Assembly: GCA_964017125.1 (NCBI GenBank)
Contig: OZ024914.1
Location: forward strand, 31,747,137-31,811,136
Reading direction: 5' to 3'
Length of the DNA stretch: 64,000 nt
Source of the DNA: Flabesymbios commensalis
Lineage: Eukaryota > Annelida > Polychaeta > Terebellida > Flabelligeridae
Shown here: positions 48,895-60,607 of the stretch, piece after piece
Numbering within the stretch: the stretch's first letter is position 1
Layout of the letters: every line of letters begins with the position of its first letter
The notes under the pieces: generated by a model
Told to the model about the DNA's origin: nothing
Databases searched by the model: none
What the model saw: the letters and a program-made list of their open reading frames with translations, nothing else
Translations under genes and position numbers: made by a program

Positions 48895-48965
48895 GGATTA
48901 GCTGGTTTCGAACATGACTGGCAAGGCAGTCAGGCGCTCTACCAATTCGTCACGCCTCATCTCTT
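48895..48965 (-). repeat. tRNA-like sequence (SINE head or tRNA pseudogene)
   Basis: On the minus strand GAGGCGTGACGAATTGGTAG with AGAGCGCC forms an A-box-like D-arm. It is followed at normal spacing by GTTCGAAACC, a good B box. The anticodon stem is TGACTG/CAGTCA with a 6-base loop, so a working tRNA is unlikely. A tRNA-derived SINE head is the best guess. Confidence 0.5.
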
Positions 48966-49537
48966 AACACTGAGACCGACCAATCACGGAACATGAGATG
49001 GTTACAACTCTGACATAATGGGCTGACGAATATCATACAGTGAATTTTGTAGGTGGGATAATCTGTACTTGGCAGTGTCTTTGGGCGAGCGAGCAGTCCC
49101 ATGGCGTGATAGTAGTGTTCTGTTATCAAAAGCATAGTCAGTCATTTATTATATTCCAATATCTGACTAAATAATGTTCCACCATTATTGCCATTATCTG
49201 TCGCGAAATTGCAATGATTGTGCAGAAAGCGACGTAAAGCAATATTCATAATTATAATATTCCACCATGATTGCATATTTTCTTTAGCATAATTATACTA
49301 GTGCTTCAACTTTCCTTGTAAATGTGATTTCCTGCATTAATTAGTGATGTGTACAAACATCCTCAACATTAACGGCCAACACCATCAACATGATCAAATA
49401 GCAGAGGGCTATGTTTGAAGATAGTTCAGGCTGATTGCTTTCCAAATCTTTTGGAAGAGGATGTGCCGTCACATATGCCAGTACATAGTGTAGGCCTACA
49501 TGAAATTAGAACACCTAGAAGACTATTTCTCTTACCT

Positions 49538-49631
49538 TGCACTGGTCTGTCTGGAATATCCTGAAACCTAATATCATGACTGTATCCGCATTCAGGAAAT
49601 ATTTTCCTAAATGAGAAGTAACATAACATCT
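49538..49631 (-). other. Candidate exon, unassigned
   Basis: Minus strand: TTTTGTCTTGTACAG, then 94 bp open in two frames (one reads YFSFRKIFPECGYSHDIRF), then GTAAGAGAA. The acceptor tract and donor are both strong by eye. No homologous family is recognised and no neighbouring exon was found, so it is recorded only as a lead. Confidence 0.2.
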
Positions 49632-52600
49632 GTACAAGACAAAACAACTTATTGGTAACTCAACAGTGGCATACTAGTCTGGCTGAAGTTTCGCATAAGC
49701 CTATCTCAATACATTAGCTCGATGTCTCTATATCATATCCTGTCGCACTGAATGTACTCTTGTGGATCTTTCATAAACAACCAGTTGGTTTATCCATACT
49801 CCGTTCCAGTGCATGTCCATCGATCAAGATACAGACACCGACACAGGGTCAGGAACATTTTGGACGTGGTCAATATATTCACTGACAGTCACAATAGACG
49901 TTGCTTTGGATGGTGAGTTCATGATTGCATCACTTTTAGCTAATGACAAAGGCACACACACAAGTTCATGTGTAAGTATCGCTGATATAATATATCATAC
50001 AGCTTTGGGATTGATGTTCTCTTAGAATATGCTATATTAATGAGACATGTCAGCTTCCACATTCTTGTCTTTATATATCATTAAATCATTAAGATATTTG
50101 ATACTCTCTTTGTCTGGCTTAAACACAAATTGTGATCACTAAATTTATATTAATACGTGTATTAAGGTTACAGTGCATCTACATTACCAGATTTTGAGTA
50201 CTCATCGCGTCTTTTATTGAATGGGCTATAATCACAAGTTGTTATCATGTTAGTTGTGACAAATTACATAGTTTGTGTGAGCTCCTAATCAATGGATTTC
50301 TCATTGAACGTTATTGAAGATATATAGCGGTTGAAACCAATATGACACTAGAATGCTTTATTGGTCAGCCTATTATCAGATTATTCCATCTCAGGACTTT
50401 GTAGTCAGTCATGGATGCTTGCTTGTGTTGATTGGTGAACTTTCTGGATTTAACACGAATTCTTCCATCGTTCCATGTGTTATCTGATAACTCTTACAAA
50501 CTACATGGAAGTCACATATCACAACAATAACACTGTAATACTTTTTTTAGAAGAGGCCACTACAAGTCTGCAACTTGATCTTTGGCATTGTCATAAGCAA
50601 GTTGGTCATCAAAGATTAGTTTATTTTTACCAAGCAATTCATTATTGCTGTCTTGTACCAGTCGCTACATTTAAAAAGGGCGCCATTTCCATATTTGTTT
50701 TCCACAGTACTGCATCCCTCTTTGAAAGCTGAGCATGATGGGATCAAATGCACACCATAGAGCCTGACCACAAAATTCATTTGAGATGCAAACATGATTC
50801 AACGAATATGATTATAAATTTAGATCGACCTTCAAACACCATTTCTCCTCGGGACAAAAAGTCGGCTGTGGATCAAAACTGAGATACTGATTTCTGATTG
50901 CGACCATGCCGGATATTTGTCATCGTGGTTGTGCGTTACATCGATATCAACTTTTTGAAAAACATGGAGTGTGCAGTATTGCTTAAAAAATATCCACCAT
51001 TTCTCCAGTCGAGATATTGACATAATATATCATATTGTGATAATGCGCACACGGCGACGTAAAGCAATAGTGACTCACTCATAATGAACAATTTCTCTAA
51101 GAACAAAGTTTTCTCCTGCCAATAGCCTGTATAAGTTCATGGACAATTTGTAGATGCTTCAATCAAAGTTTGTGGATTTGCCATTGGTCTATGGGACATC
51201 AGTCTGGGATGGAGCTGACCCACGTTGCTGCCGTATAGCTCAGTCTCAGAAAATGTTGTCTAGGCTCTGGAGAATAAACCCTTCAGACCAACAAGAAAAT
51301 TCCAGGGTGATCAGGAAAAATTCTAGTTGGTAGGTAGGTCTATATAAAAATTCTGCTCATACCGATGAAGGCGCATCTTCTAGCTAGAATCTACTCATCT
51401 CACTCATCTTCATGCCAATGATCTGATATGAAGCATCGCAACAGACTAAGATCGTGTATTCTGCTGAATTATCTAACCCAATATCTACTTGTTTTGGTAC
51501 AAATGCATTAATTATATGTGTTTTAAATACAATGTCTCGAAAGATACAGAGTGTGAGCTTCATTATCACGTCCTTATCGTCATCAATGTAATCTTCTATA
51601 ACATCAACACATATATAATGCTCATTGTAATCACTTCTGTCGTGTAAATATCATGTGATAAATTCATCCACCATACTCACCTGTAGAGGTGTATGAGCTC
51701 TTGGGTAATATATAAATATCCTTTGAAGAAATAAGCACACACCCTTCAGTCGAGTGAAGGGATAACGAATCTGTATCTACACAAGCTTTCAACAACAGAG
51801 TTCAACAACAGCGATATACTTATGGGTCTCTGAGATATCTGACACATTCATTTTCATCAAATTTGTACCCATATGATTACTTCACCAATAAAACTGTATC
51901 AACATCAATTTAAACTATACACAACAAAGAGCGGGTGCCTACCGTCGTGCTTCAGAAGGCTTTTGAAGGCGATTTATTTTTTATGCGTTCGTTTATGCCA
52001 ATTCCTCCTGTGGGTAAAAACCCTACCACCAAATCCTATTTTTGGCGCCGCATACCGATTGATGTCCGTGTCAAAGCAACATAATTATGCCTCATATTGC
52101 CCAACCAGTTTCCTAATTTGTTTCGGTATATAATTTGCCATCTTTTTCTATTCAATCTGGGAATTTGAGACGTTAACATTACTGATTATAGGTGAGTGGT
52201 GGCTCTTAATATATTAAATATTATGGTAATACTTGCATAACATGATGTATGTTGGAGAAAAAACATGGATAAGAAAATATCCATAAAATCATAATAAAAT
52301 CATAATTAAATATATTACTGACCATGAAAACATGGGTAAAACATGATAATGGTAACAACAGTGTGAATATTTGATGAAATCTAGCGAAAAGCTAGATTTT
52401 CACTAATAATCGCTTGTTATTTTTGCAATAACTAATAATAACATAGCTGCAAATGATTAAATCGCTTTAAATAAACACAATGGATCGCTTTTGGATAGAT
52501 TACCACCTTGAAAATGTAGATATACAAGTGTTATTGACGATAGGGGTCCGGGATATATGGAATAATAGTACATTTCATAGTGAATTTGGCGGCCATTTTG

Positions 52601-52757
52601 TTTTTCAGTTTTAGACATTTTCCAGGACTGTAAAAAATTGTTATCCGCCCTAGCGCTCATCTCTGGTATTTATAGAACATATCTAGATAGCTAGATTGCT
52701 TGTAACAAAGATTTGCACCATGGTGACACGATAGCCTTTGTTGGCTGGCTGACTATG

Positions 52758-53084
52758 CCCAAAGAGACTGAATGGTGACCAAAAATAGACCTGGTCGTTT
52801 TAAATTAGGTAGCTGGATTATGCTAAGACACAGTTATCCTAATGGAAGGTCAAACCAGAAAATGTGCTTCTCATCTCAAATACAACAGCAATGTAGAGTG
52901 AAAAGAAGCCAATGACAGCATTGATCTGCTATGTTTTAGCAAGGAGCATCTTAAAAGCTTTTTGTGTAGTATGTATGTGAGTATTCCTTGTGAAATAATC
53001 TTGCTTTTAATATAGTAGAAAACCACAGCAATTCAAGAGAAGTTATGGAAAAGCACCATCCACACCAACAACGACAGCTGGAAC
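52758..53084. other. Unassigned spacer
   Basis: Nothing recognised between the inverted arm and the CAG repeat. Confidence 0.35.
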
Positions 53085-53160
53085 AACATCACAGCAGCAG
53101 TGACATTGACAACATCAGCAGTAGCAGCAGCAATTGCAGCAGCAGCAGCAGCAGCAGTAA

Positions 53161-53225
<65 letters not shown>

Positions 53226-53345
53226 CAAGATGAGCAGAAGCAGCAACACAGCAGGAGCAGCAGCAACAACAACACAGCAGGAGCAGCAGCACAGCACGAA
53301 TATGAGACGCAGCAGCAACAACAGAACAACACAACAGAAACAGGA
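53085..53345. repeat. CAG/CTG trinucleotide repeat region
   Basis: Imperfect (AGC)n, longest around 53135-53215, followed by CAACA-rich interruptions. All frames are open (poly-Ser, poly-Ala, poly-Gln and, on the other strand, poly-Leu, poly-Cys), so no coding claim is made. Confidence 0.95.
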
Positions 53346-55097
53346 GTACATGGTAAGGAAAGGATACGCGTTATTTTAGAATGAATACATCAGCGACGCG
53401 ACACAATAATATTCTCATGATCTCAGCGGTATGAGAACCAATGTTATCCACATTGGACTTAGATAAATAATATTAGTTGCAACGCTTCAACCAGGACTTT
53501 AAACAGTGTGTGCCCTGGAGAGATTAAGTCAGGTGGATCTGACTATTTATAAAACAATATTTGAACATCAAGTCATAACAATTGTGATTTTAAATTGTTA
53601 AAGTTGTCAGAGAGTATATTTCACAAGAGTATATTTCTGGGTGTGTGCGAAAATATGAAGAATAACGTCTTGATGAATTAAAGCAGATGTAGGAGGATCA
53701 ACCGGGGATATTTGGGAACATTCTTCACAGGTAACCTTCTTGTTTTATAGAACAAATCAACAAAATTACTGTAATATAGTACCCCGTATCTCATGTATTG
53801 ACTTTGGTAGTTAATGTTCAGAAGATTCCAAAAAGACTTGAGTAGTTGACCGAATAGTATCTCGATGTTTTATAATTACATGGTGGCGTCTATTATCATA
53901 TATTAACTGCTGATTTCTGCTTGAATTTGTGGAAGGTCAAACTACAATTGACGACCATTTAAAGAATATTCGAAATACATTCGATATGAATTCGAGCTGT
54001 AATCGGAGAGCAGCAATATTGATCTATCTGAGAAGTGAATTCAAGCAACATTCTAAACCCCTAAATTGTTTTCCCACACGTTTGAGCTGTATCAGTTAGA
54101 GCGCCAGTTAATGTGTTTTTTTATTCACCTGAGAATATTATTAAATATACAATTTAATTTCGCGATGGTTTGACATTTAATTTTTTGATGGAAGGTGTTC
54201 ATCATGTTTATGGCCAGGACACCATATCGATGTACTTTAGACTTATTTGTGATATTGTACACGTTAATAAAGAATATAATACTCAGTGAAGATGGCTCTG
54301 AGGCGAGTCTGCATTCCACCATGTTGTTCTATAACTATCAGCGGACTTTCCATTCTCATCAGAATTGGATCTTGTTCTTAAAAAGTCTAAACCTCAGCGA
54401 GCGATTAGGACAATCCCAACGCCGTTAAGTATTTGACCAATCCCCAAGTCACTAATAAACAAATGCCAATCATCAATAGCTTGACCTAGATTTCATACCT
54501 CGTTATTGGTCGAGGTTTCTACTTTCAGATGGTTGTAAATATGTAGGTCAAGTGATGCTTATAAAAGACACAGGTGCTCCAATTTGGTACTCGTTCCACG
54601 CGAATACATGGAATGCGGCCGATTGTGGGCCAGCATTTACAAATACCACGTCTTATCCTTGGCAGTAGGAACGTGAAGATGGGATTCCTCGCCATCTGGT
54701 GATGAATTTAATCTCTCACCAGAAGTTTATAGGTTTCTCTTCTGACAGTTCTGTCAAGTAATACATCATATTCATGCAGCACCAGTTAAGCCTTGTCAGT
54801 ACGGCTTTGTCATGTTTATCGGGGGGGGGGGGGGGGGGCGATATTAAAGACTGGGCCGCACAGCACCTAGTCGTGAATAATCGTATATAATCGGGGTGGT
54901 GTGACCGAGTCTTCAACTTCAAACTACCCATCGTGGACATTTCCTTTAAGGTATTAATTAATACGATTATTATAGCTGCTTCATTGCGGTTGTTCCTGTC
55001 CAATTCAATAAAATAACTAAACATATTCATCATATTTTCATGCGTCAAGACAGGTGCTCTGAGTAACTTTTACTTTAGGTATTTACCACCTATTATG
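53346..55097. other. Unassigned intergenic region
   Basis: No gene is supported. A run of 17-18 G lies at about 54822-54838 and would be prone to slippage. Confidence 0.4.
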
Positions 55098-55309
55098 TTA
55101 AGCCTTAAAGCGCTAAAATACTTTTATATAAACCAAGAGACAAAAGGTGTTATTTTTTCAATTTGAAATCATCACAAATGTCTCAGTTAGCTCTTTTCCG
55201 CTTCGTTTGAATATCTATGTTATGGGTCTACGACGATCATACAAAGAATACTCAGAATCTGACGTCAGATTCTGACCTCTAATGTTGATCCCCGCGCTGA
55301 AAGGGTTAA
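55098..55309 (+). mobile_element. TTAA hairpin MITE, AGCGCTG family, copy 3
   Basis: TTAAGCCTTAAAGCGCTAAA at the left and CCGCGCTGAAAGGGTTAA at the right. The stem-loop is reduced to GAATCTGACGTCAGATTC. The body matches the copy at 3376-3636. Confidence 0.8.
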
Positions 55310-56114
55310 CAACTGGTAAATACCTTTTGGAGGAATTAGTCAAATTGCGGTACTGATCTGGTATAGCCATTATAACATTCTGGGTACTATAGGATGATAT
55401 TGGACATTGACTTGTCTCACATATTACCTGTTTACATTATTCAACATGCATTGCTGGATCAGTAAATGAAATGAACATCTGCTCTTATTGATCTAGATCG
55501 TCTATTACCAGGTAATGCCTAATTAGAGCTAACAGATACATCACTTAGCACTGCCATTATCACTATGTCGCTGTGGATAGAATGTGTTCTGTGTTAAAAT
55601 CTGCAGTCAACAAAGAGCGACAGCTGAAGATCAAATGTGTACGTTAATGTTCACGTCCCACTGTACACTCTTAACCCTGTACACAAACACTGTACACAAA
55701 ACAATCATTTTTTCTGTTTCAAACTTGTATTCAGCTAGTGATCTTGTACAATGAAATTGGCACTCATCCGGAGTGCAGTTTCTGTACCAAAACGTGAAAA
55801 TCTATTTTTACCCGGCCGATTTCTTGGTCGAAGTATAGTATTCTACCCCAGACCAATCGAAGAGTGGTTTAGCCTGTCACATGGCCAATCATCACCGACA
55901 TTCACAGCTTTAAGTGAGTAAAAATTATTCAGATCTACAAAATTTAACGTCAGCTTTTGTTTTAAATTTATGAGACATATTTCAAATTCTAAATTATTTT
56001 TTTGATGTGATAACAAAAATGTTGAGCACGATTATAGTGGTGCTTCGCGCTTAAAAGGTTAATATTGGATATACTGACAGTCCACCATGAGGTGTCTGTG
56101 ATTTTGAAAGGTAT

Positions 56115-56367
56115 TTAACCCTTAAAGCGCTGAATTTCTTTTATGAAAACCTTGTAGGCTAAAGAGATTTGTTCAGTTCAAAATAATCATGAATGTCTTT
56201 GTTAGATCTTTCTGATTCATATCAATACCTATGTTATGGGTATACGGCCAATATAAATATATGTAGCCTACTCTTGCAGTGCGGGGACTTTAGTCGTCAG
56301 AATCTGACGTCCACAGACGTCAGATTCTGACGACTAAAGTAGATCCCCACACTCACTGTAAGAGTTA
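56115..56367 (+). mobile_element. TTAA hairpin MITE, AGCGCTG family, copy 4
   Basis: TTAACCCTTAAAGCGCTGAA at the left. The stem-loop at 56284-56347 is almost perfect (ACTTTAGTCGTCAGAATCTG against its complement around CCACAG). The right end ACTGTAAGAGTTA is slightly altered. Confidence 0.8.
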
Positions 56368-56533
56368 TCCCTTTGATCACACTTCTCACAAATGCACCAC
56401 ACAGCATGAATAAATTGATGTCAAGAAAGGAACGAAAAAACGTAAACGTACTTTGTTTGGTATTGAAGCAATCTGATTGTAAAGTCCGGCGACGATAGTT
56501 TTGCTGCTGGTAAACGCTCTCTGGAGACACATT

Positions 56534-56704
56534 CTAACCCGTTGAAGACCAGTCCCGGATATGTTCGGGATTCCTCATTGTTCTCTCAGGACCAGTCCCG
56601 TATTTGTTCGGAGCTAAAAACAGCAATAATACCATGCCGTCATAGAATCATCAGGTCCCCACGGGATTGCTGCAGCCATTTAATCAGGTCCTCAAGGGGT
56701 AATA
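56534..56704 (+). mobile_element. Small MITE with AACCCGTTGAAGACC ends
   Basis: The left end TAACCCGTTGAAGACC and the right end GGTCCTCAAGGGGTAA are inverted repeats 170 bp apart, and CAGTCCCG.AT.TGTTCGG occurs twice inside. A trace of the same inner word is at 36755. The ends fit the CCC/TTAA group. Confidence 0.65.
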
Positions 56705-56943
56705 AGCACAGCATCAATAGAGACATTTAAAAAAATTATCGAAACATACTGGATTTAAATTTGAGCATCAATTTGTATATCATGCTAACATAACGCCAAT
56801 CGTCGACGTGATATGCCAAAATTTCCGTGACATCAAACCGGCCAGCTAGCATGCAGATAGTAGAGGCCAGACAACCTAACAACCAGTAAACCAACCAGAC
56901 ATTGTACAACGGATACTGCTAAATGATTGCTAATTCACTTGTC

Positions 56944-57440
56944 AGCAGAGGACTTGATTACTGTATAAGTCACTACTTGTTAACGTTGATGACAAACATG
57001 TAACAGCGAATTGAAAATACAGTAAGCCGGGTCGTATGTCGTGCTTTTATGTTCTGTCGCGTAACTCCTCTTCTTCATTCAATGCATTGGCTCGAAATTA
57101 ACTACAGAATAGCTTTCAAAATCAACACACTGACATACAAAACATTGGCGAGTGATCCTCCTGTCTAGCTATGTACGTGGTGGATTACCATCACTGTCAG
57201 ATAGACATACAACTCGAGCATCTGGCACAACTCGAGCATCTGGCACTAGATCCACGGTAACATCCCGTGCTTTCTCTGGGACAGTAATCTTCTATCAGAA
57301 ATTAGAACACATGGCACCCTTACAATATTTCGAAAAAAATAAAGACACATTTATTTGTTTCGTGCTTTCCAACGTATAGTAAATCTGACCTCAAGCTCCT
57401 TCTATAATGAGGATTTTTGACTGACAATGGACGTGATATT
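56944..57440 (+). mobile_element. CR1/L2-like LINE fragment, C-terminal ORF2
   Basis: One frame from 56944 gives SRGLDYCISHYLLTLMTN, a stop, then QRIENTVSRVVCRAFMF, CRVTPLLHSMHWLEINYRIA and FKINTLTYKTLASDPPV. This is the RT C-terminal region (compare SKLDYCNSLL and RVQNCLARAVTKA in the LINE at 17341). Beyond a stop near 57163 the homology continues weakly, with CTCGAGCATCTGGCACAA duplicated in tandem (57212-57246). It is truncated at both ends and dead, and is a different subfamily from the first LINE. Confidence 0.75.
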
Positions 57441-57517
57441 GATGTTATGGCTTTGAGGCGCATCCGAACTTGTAAAACAATGACTTAGGCGCATAAGAGG
57501 TTATATCCTATCCTATC

Positions 57518-57563
57518 CAACCAACCAACCAACCAACCAACCAACCAACCAACCAACCAACCA
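57518..57563. repeat. CCAA tetranucleotide repeat
   Basis: About eleven CCAA units. It is the first of three CCAA/CCGA tracts in the last 7 kb. Confidence 0.95.
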
Positions 57564-57760
57564 AGGAAGGTCGGTGGTTCCAATCCACCTTGGCTTGGGA
57601 CATTTTTCAGACACCACAAAATTTGATTCTATCTGGAAAACTCGGCTGATAAAGTCAGAGTAGTGGGGAAGGTCGGTGGTTCGAGTCCACCTTGGCTTTG
57701 GACATTTTTCAGCCACCACAAAATTTGATTTGAACTCGGGTGATAACGTCAGAGTAGTGA
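57564..57760 (+). repeat. Tandem pair with tRNA T-arm-like core (SINE fragments)
   Basis: GGAAGGTCGGTGGTTC.A.TCCACC recurs at about 57565 and 57669, a period of 104 bp, each followed by TTGGCTT.GGACATTTTTCAG and CCACAAAATTTGATT. The core is a T-arm/B-box sequence as found in tRNA-derived SINEs, but no D-arm is present. GGTTCGAGTCCACC and GGTTCGAGCCCAGG at 57825 and 57926 may be further pieces. Confidence 0.6.
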
Positions 57761-58182
57761 TATGTCATTTAAATATGTCCATCAACGCATTAATGAATTC
57801 TGAAGTGAGCCTTAATGGTTCGAGTCCACCTTGTCGGAAGTGAGCCTCAAAGGTTATTTGGGGACTCTAGACTCTAGAGTTATATATAAAAGTCATATAT
57901 GACATGAACAAATAAGGGCACGTCAAGGGTTCGAGCCCAGGACGGTCACCCCCCCAAAAATTAGGATGAGGCCTAAGCTGGTTGCTTAACCTGGTTGATT
58001 CAGCAGAGTGGTCTGTGCTCGGTACACTCAGTAGGTACGATTAGTCGCATTCGGCCTTAATGATTATGATGTGGGTGGCAGGATGCTTCACGAATGAGTA
58101 TAACCCTCAGTGGTACCTTCAGGACAGTGCTATGGAGCCACGGGTTTACATCCAACCTGAAGACCCTGGTTAACACTAACTA

Positions 58183-58298
58183 AAAAAACCAACCAACCAA
58201 CCAACCAACCAACCAACCAACCAACCGACCGACCGACCGACCGACCGACCGACCGACCGACCGACCGACCGACCGACCGACCGACCGACCGACCGACC
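58183..58298. repeat. CCAA then CCGA tetranucleotide repeat (left of Penelope-like element)
   Basis: About ten CCAA units switch to about twenty CCGA units. Penelope-like coding homology starts about 45 bp beyond its end. Confidence 0.97.
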
Positions 58299-58339
58299 GT
58301 TTTTGGCAGAGTGGGAGGAAAAAGCATTAGAAAATGCGT

Positions 58340-59514
58340 CCTAAAACCCTAAGTGTACTGGAGGTTCCTAGATGATATTTTTATGATCTAGGAACACTCC
58401 AAGGAAGACTTTTACAAATTTGTGAACATTTTGAATACCCATCACCCTTCGATTACTGTGAAGGCAGAGTTTAGCTCGGAATCAATGCATTCTTTAGACA
58501 CAGTGGTTTACAAAGGGAACAGATTTAAGGAGACAGGTACATTTGATACCAAAGTTTATTTTAAACCAACAGATACTTTGGAACTGTTACACAAGAAATC
58601 ACATCACCCAAACCATACTTTTAAGGGATTAATTAAGTCACAAATCCTTAGATATGTTAGAATATGTAATAACAAATGATAGCGTGTAGGAAACTCTTTG
58701 CAGCACTAGTTAGGCTAGGAGAGGTTACTCGGAACGTTTTTTACGAAAGATCAAAGATAAAACATTGTGTGAATTGAGAAAAAACCCGAACAAGGGATCT
58801 TCTCAAAGATGCACTACTAGGAACTGTAAATTATGTTCGACACAAGTATTTGTAGAGAGTGGTAAGACCATGGGGGGCGTACTGGATGCTGGGAATCAAA
58901 TTCATATTCCTACCACACAAAATTGTGACTCAACTAACGGTATTTACTGTATAGTTTGTTCGAAATGCAAAAAAATATATGTGGGAGAAACTGGGCTCTC
59001 CTTCAGGAAAAGGATAAACATACATCGTTCAGATGTACGGCTTAAGAAGGACACGACATTTGCCACACACTTCGATTCCGGGAGCTGCAGGGCGACCCAT
59101 CTGAGAGTGTTGTATCTTGAAGTATTGAAGAATACAGGAGACATAACTCTAATTAAGATTGGGCGACTTGAAGCGGAAAGGAAGTGGCAATTAGCCCTGA
59201 AAACGTATTCTCCATTCGGCTTAAATACGGTACCTTCCCCTAAGGATAGTGGCGTCACCCCCTTTGTTATTACCTACTCTGCAACTGCGGTGGAGTCAGC
59301 TAAATTAGTGAAGACTTCTTTCAATAAACTAGAAGCGAAACATCCAAACATCCTGTATAAACGGTGTGTAACAGCATTTAAAAGGGGACAAAATCTACGT
59401 GATCTCTTGGTGAGAAGTAGATTGGGGAAAGCCCCACTGGAGAACCCAACGGTTACCGGATCCGACACAAGTCAGGATCTGACTACATTAGTAAATGCAT
59501 TAGATGAGGTATAA
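58340..59514 (+). mobile_element. Penelope-like element: end of reverse transcriptase plus GIY-YIG endonuclease
   Basis: RT homology starts with the catalytic RFLDDIF (about 58365). It runs through the Penelope-type segment THHPSITVKAEFS, DTKVYFKPTDTLELLHKKSH, HPNHTF and QILRYVRI. From 58765 a 249-residue open frame carries a cysteine cluster (C16, C21, C24), then the GIY-YIG nuclease: GIY 59-61, a C..C pair at 65/68, YVG 72-74, R83 and H87, and further on LEAERKWQLALKTYSPFGLN. The domain looks whole. The 5' part of the RT is missing, and the region between RT and nuclease is interrupted, so the copy is dead as an element. It lies between two CCAA/CCGA arrays. Confidence 0.88.
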
Positions 59515-59728
59515 TTTATATCAATTAGTATGATTGTCTTCCTTTTTATAAATCAGGCTATACTTCTCCTCGGTCAGTGCACTAGGTTGGGAACATGGAA
59601 AGGCATGCCCTTGAAGGGGGTATGATGAGAGTACGGTTGACAGGTTGATACCGGGTTTTATGGGGAACCAGTTACTGGAACCCTTACCCGTCCTAAACCA
59701 TAGACCCTAACTCTCACCCTGACCACAA

Positions 59729-60113
59729 AACTAACCAAACAACCAAACAACCAAACAACCAAACAACCAAACAACCAATCGACCAATCGACCAATCGACC
59801 AATCGACCAATCGACCAATCGACCAATCGACCAATCGACCGACCGACCGACCGACCGACCGACCGACCGACCGACCGACCGACCGACCGACCGACCGACC
59901 GACCGGCCGACCGACCGACCGACCGACCGACCGACCGACCGACCGACCGACCGACCGACCGACCGACCGACCGACCGACCGACCGACCGACCGACCGACC
60001 GACCGTCGGTCGACCGACCGACCGACCGACCGACCGACCGACCGACCGACCGACCGACCGACCGACCGACCGACCGACCGACCGACCGACCGACCGACCG
60101 ACCGACCGACCAA
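59729..60113. repeat. CCAA / CCAATCGA / CCGA tetranucleotide array (right of Penelope-like element)
   Basis: The order is CCAAACAA units, CCAATCGA units, then about 65 CCGA units interrupted once at 60005-60012 (GTCGGTCG, a local inversion). The Val-Gly-Arg-Ser frames on the minus strand are by-products. Confidence 0.97.
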
Positions 60114-60439
60114 ACCAACAAGAACAAACAAATCGAGCAACTATAACGGAACGGCAATATCGTGATGAAACTCTGCTAGTTAATCATATAAAGTGCTATT
60201 AAGAAGAATGCATTTCAAAATGATTGACACCTTATTTGAAGTCCACATTCATTAGTTAAGTGGTTTTCTCCGTATCATCAGTATCGCTAGAAGCATTATG
60301 ATAGGAGTCGCAGGGATGATATTAAAATAAAGGAAATACTATTAATTATTGTGCACCTTGACTTGGGTCAAATACACACAACCAGCGTTATCCACGCTCG
60401 CAAAATGGTCAACGTAAGATATTGACGTCTGAACTAACC

Positions 60440-60607
60440 TTATATATTTTTGCAACACCACTTCACTTCCAGTCCGAAGTGAATACCAGGATCCAGGGAT
60501 CCTGGTGTAACTATGGTAAATCCGACCGAAATTTCCGTCATGTATGGTTATGTAGCTTGACGAATGACGACGGAAATTTCCGTCATATATGGTAGTGAAG
60601 GGGTTAA
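60440..60607. mobile_element. Hairpin-rich MITE ending in GAAGGGGTTAA
   Basis: Contains two stem-forming pairs, ACCAGGATCC/GGATCCTGGT (about 60486-60508) and the repeated GAAATTTCCGTCAT.TATGG (60528, 60570), and ends AGTGAAGGGGTTAA. The left end is probably CACTTCACTTCCAG near 60460. It fits the CCCTT/TTAA group. Confidence 0.5.

Larger units (their letters stand above)
48191..52757. mobile_element. Inverted-repeat-bounded block (arms ~190 bp)
   Basis: The arms 48191-48385 and 52575-52757 are inverted. The outer ends GCTAGTCAGCCAGCCAA and TTGGCTGGCTGACTATG, the middle ACAAGCAATCT, GGGCGGATAACAA and TTGTTATCCGCCCTA, and the inner AAATGGCCGCCAAA and TTTGGCGGCCATTTT all pair. The 4.2-kb interior has no recognised transposase or gene. 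It may be a large non-autonomous element, or two separate copies of one repeat in opposite orientation. Confidence 0.6.

Noticed and set aside
48895-48965. Functional tRNA gene
   Set aside because: A and B boxes are recognisable, but the anticodon loop is six bases and the acceptor stem does not pair well.
53033-53384. Poly-Gln/Ala/Ser or Leu/Cys protein
   Set aside because: All frames are open through a CAG repeat and there are no flanking coding features.
59658-60157. Val-Gly-Arg-Ser repeat protein
   Set aside because: It is the translation of a CCGA array.
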